Assembly: GCF_039555335.1 (NCBI RefSeq)
Contig: NC_092635.1
Span: 56,146,258-56,210,257, forward strand
Length of the DNA stretch: 64,000 nt
DNA from: Amphiura filiformis
Lineage: Eukaryota; Echinodermata; Ophiuroidea; Amphilepidida; Amphiuridae
Reading direction: 5' to 3'
Positions 1 to 10,729 of the stretch are shown piece by piece. The notes below the pieces were generated by a model that did no database searches, was not told the DNA's origin, and saw nothing but the letters and a program-made list of their open reading frames with translations. Every line of letters starts with the position of its first letter. The stretch's first letter is position 1. The position numbers were made by a program, and so were the translations under genes.

Positions 1-187
1 TTGACATTCGTCGACTCCTATTCTGACGCCTCTTCCGATGCTAACCATAACGTCGGGATACGTCCGACATAGCTGCCTCTGTCTGCCTACGAGACCAGGG
101 ATGTTGTCGCATAGAATACGTGTTCCTACTGCACTAAGTTGACTTATAAACCTGAAAATACGATTGTTAAAAACGGACGAATGTCAA
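1..187. repeat. short inverted-repeat bounded segment
   Basis: TTGACATTCGTC at the first bases reappears inverted as GACGAATGTCAA at 176-187, so this looks like a small non-autonomous transposon. The left end coincides with the window edge, so the element may be cut off. Nothing inside resembles a gene. Confidence 0.4.
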
Positions 188-2275
188 AATAATAATAAAT
201 TGATAACGAAGTGTACAGGTCATATGTTCAACATTGAGAGAAATTAATATAAACCTGTTGTGTGTGGGGTGACACACGTCCTCCCTATAAAGTTTTTCCA
301 TGGGAGGGTACGTCCCCTAAAAATCCTAATAAAAGAAAAAAATAAAGCAGTGTAATTGCCCTATGTATCTTCATTTTTAGCCCGAATAACACCGTGTTTT
401 GGGGCAGCAGGGTAAGATCATGCACAATTTTGGCACATCAAATAGCAAAATTCACCTTGAGCCTAAAATAGTCTGAAATTGAAATTTATTCGGGCGCTTT
501 GCGCGCAAATGTCCCAGTAAAACCGAAACAAAATATGCTTCCCCATTTGAGAGTTTTGATTAGTGCGTGTTTGCCGAATAAGAACTAATTTCATTTTGAG
601 AGGAAACCCCGAACCTGGAAAACGCACACTATATTAGCCTACATGTACAATGATAATCGCTTCGTTGTATGCAGTACACGGGGACGGGGTGTACATGGGG
701 GTGTGCATGTGTGTGTTGTTAATCTTCGAGTTTCAATTTCCGAGTTTCGAGTTTCCCCCTATTTAAGGACTGATTTTATTACCCCCCCTTTTTAGGACCC
801 AATTTTTTTTATCCCCCTATATTTTCCAAGCACCCACCAAAGTATTGAACAATCCCTAAAACAATATATTTGGAGCGTTTTCATTCCAATAATGTTCCAG
901 CACTTTAACATGTTTAAGGTCACGTCCTCATACTATTTCAGAATAAACACTAGACGGTTCGCTCTGACACATCAGTCTCCATTTTCCAACTTTCGTCTCG
1001 ACATGAGTGTCCCATGGCAAGAGCAAAAGTACAAAATCTTGTTCAATAAAAGCAAGATTGACCAAACTCAAAAATGAACGTTTTTTTTTCAATTTTCGAG
1101 TTTACTCGAAGTTGTAAAAATTGACCATTTTCGAATTCGTTTATTACTCAAAGAATATGGCTTAAAATTGTTCGAAATACTTTGTTTTATTTGATACAAT
1201 CCTGTTCCTGACCATTTAAGCCATTTTCTTTGTCTTTTACTAAGAAACGAAACTCGACAATGGTAAATTACACCGTTTTAAGAGGATCACTTTTTGGTCT
1301 TAATTTTCATTTAAATTACAATGTAGAAAGGGATGAAATCAGAACTCGACCGGCGTTTGGCCGCCGGTTCTGTCGGTTTCCAATAGATAGAAACCGGACG
1401 GAACCGGCGCTCAACTGACGGTCGAGTTTTGACTACATCCCTAAGTTCAATACGTGTTGTGAACAAAGTTTATCAGTATCGTGTCTCAACGCGAACAGCT
1501 AACTTCATCTGTATATCGGATACAATAATGTGTTTGTTGTTCTAATGCATGCATGCGTGACCTATCCAGACAGTTTTCACTCTTGAGTTTAAGGTTGCAC
1601 CCACTTCCATGTAAATACCGGGTGTACCGCGGATATAGGTCTGATATAGAGGTCAAAAAAGATAATCACCACATGCACCATGCTTTTGCCAAAGTCCTTG
1701 AAAGTATAAGTGCATGCAAGTTCACACTGACAGCAGCAATATCGCTGGGGTTCTATTTTGGATGGTATTTATGGGTAACTGGGAGTCTCATATACTCATT
1801 ACAAGTGTTTCAAAATCAGGATCTCGCGGATGTGAGATGAAATTAATATAGGGTTAAATATGAAATTGAAATGAAAAATGGGAACCAGTCATTTTGACAC
1901 GCAAGATCAACCTAGCTTCTCTTTTGATGTTCATTGATGTATGTAGACCACGACCTTCAACACATACATTTCGGATGGCTATTGTGGCATAACACTAAGG
2001 GTAGTTCCTGATACTTTTAGTAGATGCAAAAATACATTAGAATGAAACTGGAAGCTACACATGAAAAAACATTACAATCCTTTCCTGGCGTATATGAGTA
2101 TATTCTGTATAAGTAGGTCTATCTGTAAGATATGTCATGGCTTGGTCTGGCTGAAAAACTCAAATTTCGCATCACTGGCATGTATATAGCACGTGGTGCA
2201 TTCTGGGATGCCGTGAAAATCTTCTTTGGATAGAGGCACGATAACATGGTCCAAGTATAACACATTGAAAATTCT
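188..2275. other. non-coding stretch, no recognised gene
   Basis: I see AT-rich DNA with homopolymer runs and only short, codon-poor open frames. The frame at 1553-1840 has a hydrophobic stretch, but it resembles no family I know and has no splice context. No RNA gene was recognised. Confidence 0.5.
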
Positions 2276-2644
2276 TTAAGGTGGTACTATCCCCTGATCA
2301 ATGTGACTAATTTTGCATTTTTCTCAAAAAATAACTACACACTGGTAACAAAAGTTATGTATATCATAGGGGCAAGGAATCCAATTACTTCACTGTAATT
2401 TCAGTGATTCAAGACAAGCGTTTATTCATTTCATTTAAGAAATGAGGTAGGCCTACATTCTAGCGGTACCTCTTTTCTTATCATTAATAACGTACCGCTT
2501 GTCTTGAGTGACTGACATTTCAGTGTAGTAACTGAATTCCTTACCCCTATAATGTACATAACTTTTGTTATCAGTGTGTTATTATTTTTGGAGAAAAATG
2601 CAAAAATAGTCACAAATTTATCAAGGGGTGTAGTACCACCTTAA
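2276..2644. mobile_element. palindromic MITE, family A (TTAA-flanked), copy 1
   Basis: The ends read TTAAGGTGGTACTA and the inverse TAGTACCACCTTAA, and the two halves are long imperfect inverted copies. Related copies lie at 14879-15231, 15707-16066 and 25197-25403, with a left fragment at 3246-3300. The TTAA flanks of most copies suggest insertion at TTAA, as for piggyBac-type elements. That class assignment is inference. Confidence 0.75.
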
Positions 2645-2830
2645 CTCTCTTCACGCGGGTGTCGACTGCAGACGACATGTTTCAAAATTTTTTTAAAATT
2701 CAAAAATTTCAGAACTGTTAATTTTCATGACCATATTTGGAATCACCATGAAAAATGCATTAAAATGAGTACAAACAAGCCCAGTATTGGTTCAGTAGTT
2801 CTTAAGATAGCTCTTGATATTTTGAGGAAA
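2643..2830 (+). repeat. dispersed repeat Q, copy 1
   Basis: The block begins TTAACTCTCTTCACGCGGG and runs through GTGTCGACTGCAG, a heat of A/T-rich sequence and ATGAGTACAAACAAGCC. An inverted related copy sits at 47960-48131 in intron 5 of ASZ1. No coding potential is seen, and the following 2831-3245 is likewise unremarkable AT-rich DNA. Confidence 0.55.
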
Positions 2831-3245
2831 TGTTTCAAAGCTGGAACTTTTTCCGTATTCATAGCACAAATAAATCTTATTTACCATATTGGTCGTGCAA
2901 ACACTGGACCCGAGCAGACAGATGTATCTGTCACTCACTCAACGTGTTCTTATTTGGACTTTGAACGTATTTTGTCGAGTGACTAATTATTTAAGCTTCT
3001 TATAATATGTACATAATGCATCATATTAACAAATATTATCAAATTGATTAATTCTCTTTCACGTTTGCATAGATATGTTGCCATTTCTGCAACTTATGAA
3101 CTTGTTGGTCAGACAAGCATCCAAGCAAAGTCATACTTGGTGAATTAAACTCCTTTAACGTTCGAGAAATCCTTTAAAAAATTAGAATAATTAAATTAAT
3201 TCTTGACGCTAAACATTTGAAAGTCTGTAAAGCTCAATTTGATGC

Positions 3246-3300
3246 TTAAGGGGGTACTACACCCCTGGCCAATTCTGTGCCTATTTTTGCACATATTACC
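3246..3300 (+). repeat. family A MITE, left-end fragment
   Basis: TTAAGGGGGTACTACACCCC and the next 35 bases match the left end of family A. The match stops where a family E element starts, so this copy is truncated. Confidence 0.6.
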
Positions 3301-3605
3301 AGCAAACACAAAACGTTTTTAAAACATTTTATATTTTGAGTTTTGGTTTTATATGAAAACACACTACAACAACTTTTTTTAAATGTCGTCAAAAGTTATT
3401 TTAAATGTGTTTTTGCAAACATTTTTGCCAAATATTTTGTACAAACTTAAATAACATGTTAAAATATTTGCAGTAAGTTATCAAACAATGTTTTTGAATG
3501 TTAATATGAAAACGATACCTTTATGTAACTCGACATTTAAACGTTTTCTGGCAACCTTTTCTAACCTTCTAACCGAATAATGTCGAAAACGTTTTTTGTT
3601 TGCTG
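3301..3605. mobile_element. MITE family E (AGCAAACAC termini), copy 1
   Basis: The ends are AGCAAACACAAAACGTTTTT and its near inverse. The body is made of AACGTTTT-rich half-palindromes and a copy of ACATTTAAACGTTTTC. Paralogues lie at 6729-7417 and 14585-14852. This uninterrupted copy preserves the empty site for a nested insertion seen in the second copy. Confidence 0.7.
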
Positions 3606-3661
3606 TGAAGGACAATTCATATAAGTAACACACACTTCAGTGAGGTTTCCATATTGTACTG

Positions 3662-4436
3662 TACAGGGCGTATCAAAATAAAGTATACAGTTTGAAAAAT
3701 GCCACTAGATTAAGTATGAGTTATTTGGTCAAAATAATTTAGTTGACAGCTGAATCAAAATCTTTTACTCCCACAACTGTAAAGTCACTGGCTTGTGACC
3801 ATTAACAAGGACTCATGGCTATTTTTGTGAGCCGAGTAAAAATGCAGTTGCGCGAAGTCAAAAATCAAAAGAACATGAAAATCACATGTTTAACCACTTT
3901 CTTTGCAGCAACAGTCTTATCTTCCACATGACCACCTGGGCATGACCACCATTCCTCTGTATGCAGATATTAGCTTTCCTCAACATGGTATTCACACCAC
4001 GTCGTACTATGAAAGACGTCCTGCCTGGGGATGTCAACTTTTGCAATTTATGTGTCTGGAGTTAATCAAAGTCTGCAGGAGGATTTGTGAAAACCTTTGA
4101 TTTCAGATAGTCCCACAAGAAGAAATCCAGAGGTGTACGATCCCGGGGTAAAATCAGGAGATCTTATAGGGCCATTCCAATTGGTGCTTCAAAACAAACA
4201 CACACGTGCCAAACAATTCTGCAAGTCGTTTTGTCAATTACTGTAAAGAAAGTCGTGAAACTGTGATTTTCATGTATTTCGCGCAACTGCGTTTGTACAC
4301 GGCTCACAAAATCACACGCCGGTGATTTTACAGCTGTGGGAGGACAAGATTCATCTCAACCAAATTATTTTGACCTCATACTTTTTAATCTAGTGGCATT
4401 TTTCAAACTGTATACTTTATTTTGATACACCCTGTA
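3662..4436. mobile_element. mariner-like element relic with TA-flanked TIRs
   Basis: The left end TACAGGGCGTATCAAAATAA and the right end, which ends in TTGATACACCCTGTA, are inverted copies extending about 70 bases, with TA at both outer edges. The element is about 775 bp, shorter than a full mariner, and its middle retains the 3' part of a transposase gene on the minus strand. It is an internally deleted, dead copy. Confidence 0.8.
3905..4190 (-). pseudogene. mariner-type transposase C-terminal fragment
   Basis: On the minus strand, frames broken by a shift near 4130 give SPDFTPG followed by LDFFLWDYLKSKVFTNPPAD. This is the usual SPDLTP...DFFLWGYLK block that carries the last acidic residue of the DDE/D triad in these transposases. 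Downstream it continues with a basic region containing IQRNGGHAQ. Stops and a frameshift rule out function. The N-terminal two thirds, including the DNA-binding helices and the first two catalytic aspartates, are missing. Family-level identity is firm; the exact subfamily is not. Confidence 0.75.
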
Positions 4437-4606
4437 TACTCATTATATTCGTAGGCTCGTGGAACTACTATAGAAGATCCAACACGTCGAAAAACGGCAA
4501 CGCTTTAAATCTTTTTACTTTACCTCTAGAAACTGTTTTAAAATAATACATGAACCACTGAGGACAACTTAATATACCGAAAATAAAGAGGTTGAGGCAT
4601 TTTGGC

Positions 4607-4720
4607 TATATACAGATGACGTGTTGACAGCAAAGATGGTCGCTTTGGTCGTTTTGATGTGGGAGGCCCACATCAGATTGGCGACATGCTATTTGTTGCC
4701 GAAAAACGATTTTCACACAC
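4607..4720 (-). repeat. dispersed fragment shared with 20016-20143
   Basis: Read on the minus strand, this roughly 110-base block closely matches 20016-20143 on the plus strand. In a common frame both give VCENRFSATNS followed by a SPI-CGPPTS segment, here broken by one stop. It looks like a piece of a dispersed retroelement or a processed coding fragment, but I cannot name the source. Confidence 0.5.
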
Positions 4721-4839
4721 CGATTTTTAAGTTGTTTTTGTAGCCTTAATTTCAATTTCAGGTTTCTGGTAGTTCTACATGCAGGATAGGTCAAGAGGAA
4801 AGGGCTAGTAAGTTTCAGACCCAAAATTGTTCTTTCTGG

Positions 4840-5238
4840 TATGAGCGTTTGGGCAGTATTTTTGTGGGACATTGGAGCACCTTACACACATCAGACATAT
4901 CGAATTGCATTCTGAATACGAAGAATGTCCTCCTGATCATATAATTTAGATTTTTTGAAATTGGCGATATAATACATTTTATGGCAAATGATTAAAAACT
5001 TGATATTTTTGATATTTTACAGGTGTTTTGGGGAAAACATCCATATCTTCAATATACGAAAGGTCAAAATATTCAACATGATCGTCGGCTTTTCATCCCA
5101 GCTATACACTTTAAGCATTAGATTTACTTCGAAGACTGTTAAATATCAAAAATTTAAAAATATAATGCAAAATTTATCATAAAATTTGTATCATATCGCG
5201 AATTTCATCTCCCACAAAAAGTACTGTCCAAACCAGTG
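4840..5238. mobile_element. palindromic MITE family B, copy 1 (degenerate)
   Basis: It shares the GCAGTATTTTTGTGGGACAT end, the GAATTGCATTCTGAATACGA block and the GATCGTCGGCTTTTCATCCC block with the better preserved copy at 5265-5878. The right half is decayed. Confidence 0.65.
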
Positions 5239-5264
5239 GCGTGTCGGGGGGCTTTGGGTGCTGA

Positions 5265-5878
5265 AGCAGTATTTTTTGTGGGACATGGGAGCACCTCAGA
5301 CGTATCGAATTGCATTCTGAATACGAAGCATGTCTTTCTGATATCAAATAATTTTCATTTTTGAAATTCACGATATAATACAAATTTTATGACAAATTAT
5401 TAAAATTTGATATTTTTCAAATTTTTGATATATAACAGTCCTCGAAATAAATTTTATAAATCTAATGATATATTCTTAAAGTGTATGTTACTGGGAGGAA
5501 AAGCCGACGATCAATTGAAAATTTTGACCTTTTATATTGAAGATATGGATTTTTTCCCAAAAGACCTATTTTTTGGGTGTTTTGGGGAAAAAATCCATAT
5601 CTTCAATACGAAAGGTCAAAATTTTCAATTGATCGTCGGCTTTTCATCCCACCTACATACACTTTAAGTATAAATCATCAGATTTATAAAGTTTACTTCA
5701 AGTACTGTTAAATATCAAAAATCTCAATTTTTAATGATTTGCCATAAAATGTGTATTACATTGCGAATTAAAAAAATCAAAATTATTTGATATCAGAAGG
5801 ACATTCTTCGTATTCAGAATGCAATTCGATATGTCTGATGTGCTCTAATGTCCCACAATAAATACTGTCCAAACGTTC
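5265..5878. mobile_element. palindromic MITE family B, copy 2
   Basis: The element is a long imperfect palindrome. The left arm GCAGTATTTTTTGTGGGACA and the right arm, which ends in CAATAAATACTGTCC, are mirror copies, and CCATATCTTCAAT occurs inverted around the centre. Partial copies lie at 7980-8237 and 46888-47050. No coding content is seen. Confidence 0.75.
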
Positions 5879-5898
5879 ATACCCCTTCCTTAAGGGTG

Positions 5899-6574
5899 GT
5901 CTTAACCCTGGAATTATGGAAACTTTCGGGCTTCATAACTGCTAAATTATTAGTCTAAAGAATATAAAAGTATACATTTTAGACTGGAAATGACTTGCTG
6001 AATTCATCTGTGAGGTCAATTTGGACCAAAATGCTCATTTTGGAAAAATCTCAAAAACAGGTTTTTGGCCCAAATTTTTCGTGTAACGTAACAAAAAAAT
6101 TGTTTGGCCAAAAAAAAATTGTTATTAATTTTTGAACGGTTTTTTTAAATTTTTTTTAATTTTGACCAACTTTGAGAAATTTGCACCAAAAATGGTCAAA
6201 AATGCAAAATTTTCAAAAAATCATAAAAAGCCTGATTTTCGCCCAAATTTCAAATATTTTTGGTGAAGTTGGTCAAAATTCAAAAAAATGAAAAAACGGT
6301 CCCTAGATAGGCCTATTTTTATCTAGTTTTTAAAAATTAGTTTTAAAAACATTTTGGCAAAACAATTTTTTTGTTACGTTGCACGAAAAAATTTGGGCCA
6401 AAAACCCCGTTTTTTTGGATTTTCTCCAAAAATGAGCATTTTGGCCCAAATTGGACCTCACAGATGAATTCATCAAGTCATTTCCATTCTAAATATGTAT
6501 ACTTTTATATACATTACACCAACAATTTAGCAGTTATGAGGCCCGAAAGTTTCCATAATTCCAGGGTTCTTAAG
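5899..6574. mobile_element. palindromic MITE family D
   Basis: Left arm CTTAACCCTGGAATTATGGA and right arm TCCATAATTCCAGGGTTCTT are inverted copies. Mirror blocks continue inward through AAATGACTTGCTGAATTCAT and its inverse. The centre is a run of AT-rich palindromes. A left-end fragment of the same family is at 15308-15410. Confidence 0.75.
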
Positions 6575-6728
6575 TCCCCCGCATAACTCTGAAAGGCCCT
6601 TTGAGCCCCCCGCATGCAGGAAAAGATCCTGGACACGCTCATACCAGAGCCCTTAACAGAACCCTGTTCATGTCTAAAATGGTTCTTTCAGTCATTTGCA
6701 GAACCTTTTTAGTTATTCGTAGAACATA

Positions 6729-7417
6729 CCCAGCAAACACAAAAACGTTTTAAAAACGTTTTAAATAAGTTATATTTTGGCTTTTGGTTTAGGTAAAAAC
6801 GTTTTAATAACATTAAAATGTCGGGTTATATAAAGGTCATGATAACGTTTTAAAACGTTTTGTATGAAAAAACACAACAACAATATTTTTAAATGTTTTC
6901 AAAAAATGTTATTGTAAACTTTTTTGTAAACATTTTTGCCAAATATTGTGTCAATACTTAAATAACATTATGTTAAAATATTTGCACCCAGCAAACACAG
7001 AAATGTTCTTAAAATGTTTTTTACAAAACGTTTTAATAACATTTAAATGTCGGGTTATATAAAGGTCGTGAAAACATTTTAAAAACGTTATTGTAAATAT
7101 TTTGGGCAAACATTTTTTGCAAAATATTTTTCAACCCCAAAATAACATTCTATTTAGAATGTTTTGTATCAAGTTTTCAAGAATGTTTTTGGAATGTTAT
7201 CAAAACGTTTTTATACCCTTTATATAACCCGACATTTAAACGTTTTCTGTAAAACATTTTTGTTTGCTGAGCAGTAGATTATCAAAAATGTTTTTAAGGT
7301 TATGAAAACGTTTTATACTCTTAATATACCCTTAATATAACCCGACATTTTAACGTTTTCTGACAACCTTTTATAACCTTTTGCGAATGATGTCGAAAAC
7401 GTTTTGTGTTTGCTGGG
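6729..7417. mobile_element. MITE family E, copy 2, carrying a nested copy
   Basis: The outer ends are CCCAGCAAACACAAAAACG at 6729 and GTTTTGTGTTTGCTGGG ending at 7417. A second complete element of the same family lies inside. The interrupted target reads AAATATTTGCA then GTAGATTATC, which is continuous in the paralogue at 3301-3605. Confidence 0.7.
6987..7271. mobile_element. MITE family E inserted in its own family
   Basis: This inner copy starts CCCAGCAAACACAGAAATG and ends TTTGTTTGCTGAG. It sits within another family E element, with a likely GCA target duplication at its edges. Confidence 0.65.
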
Positions 7418-7979
7418 TAATTACATGATACAGGATAGATTAAGAACATTTTAGGTTCTACTTGGAACCTTTTTTTCTAGAGCAAAAGGCAAAACATAGA
7501 AAACTGCCACCTGTAAAATATTTACAAACTGAGCAATGTCCAAGGTCAGAGGATGATTTAAGTACTACCCACCAACCCACTGGGTTTACTGTGCAGCAGG
7601 CGAGCAGTGTGAGTAACATGACACCACTGCTTTGCTATGCTGCATAGAAATGCATGGTTAAATTTGAATTTGTACAGTTATATTTACATAAAAAACGCTG
7701 TGAAGATGCTGGTCGATTTCACATTTTATGTTATCTACAGAAGGTGTGATTTATCCTTTAAACACACATCACTTTTGTTCTGAAATCGACCAAGTAATAA
7801 TGACGCACGCACAATTCTAAAACAACATCTTTTGCACAGAGTTCAATGGGATTTGAAAAGTAAAGTGGCAGTTGAAACTCTAGTGATAACATTTTCGCAG
7901 TGCATGATGGGGCTTCCTTAAATCATCCTCTGGTCCAAGGTACTACACACCAAGGATGCATTTTGTTCCCCAAGACCTA

Positions 7980-8237
7980 AAATTTTCAAATGATGGACGG
8001 TGTTTCCTCTCAGCTACATACACTTAAGTACATATTATTCATTAGAGTGATAAAGTTTACTTCGAGGACTGTTAATTGTCAAAAATATCAATTTTTAATC
8101 ATTTGCCATACAATTTGTATTATATCGCGAAGTTAAAAAAAATCAAAATTATTTGATATCAGAAGAAGGGTATTCAGAATACAATTTGGTGTGTCTGATA
8201 TGCTCCCAGGTCCCACAAAAAATACTGTGCAAACGCT
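7980..8237. mobile_element. MITE family B, partial copy 3
   Basis: Only the right half is present: the TCAGCTACATACACTTAAGT block, the AAATTATTTGATATCAGAAG block and the end CCCACAAAAAATACTGTGC. The arm on the other side is missing. Confidence 0.6.
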
Positions 8238-8259
8238 GCTATCCGAGCCCTTAATTTGA

Positions 8260-9374
8260 TTAAGGTGGCTGTGTACTCTCAGACATGCATGTAGTAAAAG
8301 TGCAATAACTTTGTAATTATTCGCGCAAAACATATAAAAGTATACATTTTTATGAAGGCAAGACATCAATAAATCTTAATATAAATACAGATTTGGGGTA
8401 AAAACAACAATTTTGAAAGAAAATCACAAAAAGTGAGTTTTTGGCAATATTTGTTAGGTACATCATAACAAAAAATACTCTTTCCAAAATATTTTATTTT
8501 GTTTTTTGCTCAATCTTGAGGCTCCATTCCAAAAACGGTTTTTATTTTTTTGATATTGGCCTTATTTTTTGAGATATTGACCATATAAGGCATCAAAATG
8601 AACTTTTTAAAATTCACAAACGCTTATTTGCACAAAATGATGCCTAAAATCGGAAATAGACCAAAATATAAAAAAATGAGAAAACCGTTTCTTAAGTCGA
8701 TCATGCTTTTTATGATGAGCATAATTGCTTACCTATAGATGCTGTATTTATTGACTTATCGTGTACCTTAATCGTCATTTTACCGAGAAAATGAACATTG
8801 AAATAAAGGCCGTTGAAGTTTAAAGTGGTCACATTTTGCACTTTGATCGAAGCTCACAGGAGAATGCGGCAGTTCTCGTTTTTCTACCTTACATTACGTG
8901 AACATCGGGTAAATCCACAGCCCCTTGAGAAGTTTGGGCGAAATCTATTCATATCTTGATGTTTAAATCCGGGGAAAGAACTTGAAAAAATTCACATTTT
9001 ATCAGCTAAAACGGAGCCATTTGACCGCTAGGTTTTATGAAATCAGTGCTTCCGCGGTGCTTCCATAAGATGCGCCGCGCATGTAGATAAGCGTTGCGTA
9101 TGTGTAGCGTATCTGTGCGTTAACAAATTGCGCGTCTACAAAACGCGACGCGTTGTTGCGCGCGTATACCCCGATGGTACAACAAAGATTTTCTTTCCTT
9201 TTAAATTGCGGAAACAGTGAAATAGTGAAATAAAATCCATAAAATAGAGTAGTTGGAGTTAACAAATCTGGATTTTCTTTCCTTGTATTTATAAAAAACA
9301 TAACAAAGTAAATACATTTCAAAAAAGCTCAATTTCGCGAAAGAAACAATGTCTAGAGTACACAGCCGCGTTAA
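8260..9374. mobile_element. 1.1-kb inverted-repeat element with TTAA edges
   Basis: Left end TTAAGGTGGCTGTGTACTCT and right end GAGTACACAGCCGCGTTAA are inverted, and TTAA stands at both edges. The interior is AT-rich with a GCGCGC-containing patch near 9150 and short palindromes. No transposase is visible, so it is non-autonomous. Confidence 0.65.
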
Positions 9375-10140
9375 GGGTATAATTAAAGATCAGAGCACGT
9401 ACAAACTCCTTTGATAAATTGAGGGCATACATTTCACCCATGCAACATATGGTCATTTGAAAAAGTATAAATACACAATCGTACAATGTGTATATCATAA
9501 TTATTATTGATGAATAAATATGCCAACTAAGACGAAGACAGATGACTTCCGACGACACATACATCATTGTTGCCATAATGATTCTGTTATCTTGTTAAAC
9601 ATTAAAACATGGACTCTCACATCCCTGATTAAAGGGACATTATTAATTTATTATAATACAGAGATTTTGTACAAAATGGTTGATAATCAGAAGAGAAAAA
9701 CTTGTTTTCGCCGAAAAATAGCTTTTCGAGCGATAAACCAGATTTATTTCGCTCGAGTGAAACCAAGCTTATTAAAAACTTTACTTTTCGAATCGATAAG
9801 CTATGTTTTGAAAAACTTGGTTTTTCAATTTAAAAAAAAAAGAGGTTTCTTGGCCGAGAACCCATTTTTTTCTCAAACAACTTTGCTTTTTAAATCGAGA
9901 AACTTGGTTTTTCGAATCGAGAAACCACTGAGGCTTATCGGTCGAAAAACCTGGTTTATCATCGAAAAAACAGGGTTCTCTCTTTCACTATGCAGAATAC
10001 GTACCATATTAGTGCACATCGCTATGTTGAACAAAGGGAAAGTCGTGCGATTTTTTTGTTAAAAGCAATTTCTCAATTGATTTCATTACATTGAAAGGTA
10101 AAGATTGAAATAAAACATGTTTCCATTTTTTTAAAGACCG
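9375..10140. repeat. non-coding stretch with degenerate tandem repeats
   Basis: Between about 9690 and 9985 variants of GAGAAACTTGGTTTTTCGA recur every 25-35 bases in both orientations. The 180-residue open frame over this stretch is a by-product of the repeats and resembles no family I recognise. Confidence 0.5.
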
Positions 10141-10690
10141 TTTAGTGCCTAAAATCCAAGATGGCCGCCGTGATTGAAAATTTGCCATATTTTACTCATA
10201 AATTGCGCTTTAGTAGGGTACAGAATGGAAGTCCCATTCTCGGGTTGAGTACAAGAAGTTTTGAAGGTGTTTCTTTATAGATTTGAGGACGCTGAATAAA
10301 ATGAGAGGGGTCTGCACCATCGCAAAGTGTGGGGAACTCTTGGTAGAGGCGTTTTTCAAAATGGCCGCCAAAATCCCTTAAAATCACCATTACGTGGTCA
10401 GAGAAGCACCCAGCAGCACGATTCTGATGTCTATACCCATGTTTTCAGGGTCAAGGAATCCAATAGAGTCATTTACAACAGCCTTTGACCTATCATTCCA
10501 AGATGGCTGCCAAAATTTCAAAATGGCCGCCAGTGAAAATTAATTTGGCTATATCTCGGGTGCAGAAAGTCCTAGAAGTATGATGCTGGTGTCTATACCC
10601 ATGTTTACAGGGTCTAGAAATCCATTGGTATAATCTAAAACAGCACAGGACCTTAAATTCCAAGATGGCCGCCAAAATTTAAAAATAACC
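10141..10690 (+). repeat. AAGATGGCCGCC repeat region
   Basis: Two imperfect copies spaced about 165 bases apart share GTCTATACCCATGTTT, ACAGGGTC and AAGATGGCCGCCAAAATTT. A further AAGATGGCCGCC lies at 10159, and its inverse is near 13452. This is a dispersed genomic repeat, not a gene. Confidence 0.65.
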
Positions 10691-10729
10691 ACCACTAAAA
10701 TGCAGAATTTAGCCTATATCTTATCTTAT

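Noticed and set aside
1553..1840. 95-residue frame with one possible membrane span
   Set aside because: No family resemblance, no splice or promoter context, and composition like the surrounding DNA.
9520..10062. 180-residue plus-strand frame
   Set aside because: It spans degenerate tandem GAGAAACTTGGTTTTTCGA repeats and matches no known fold or family.
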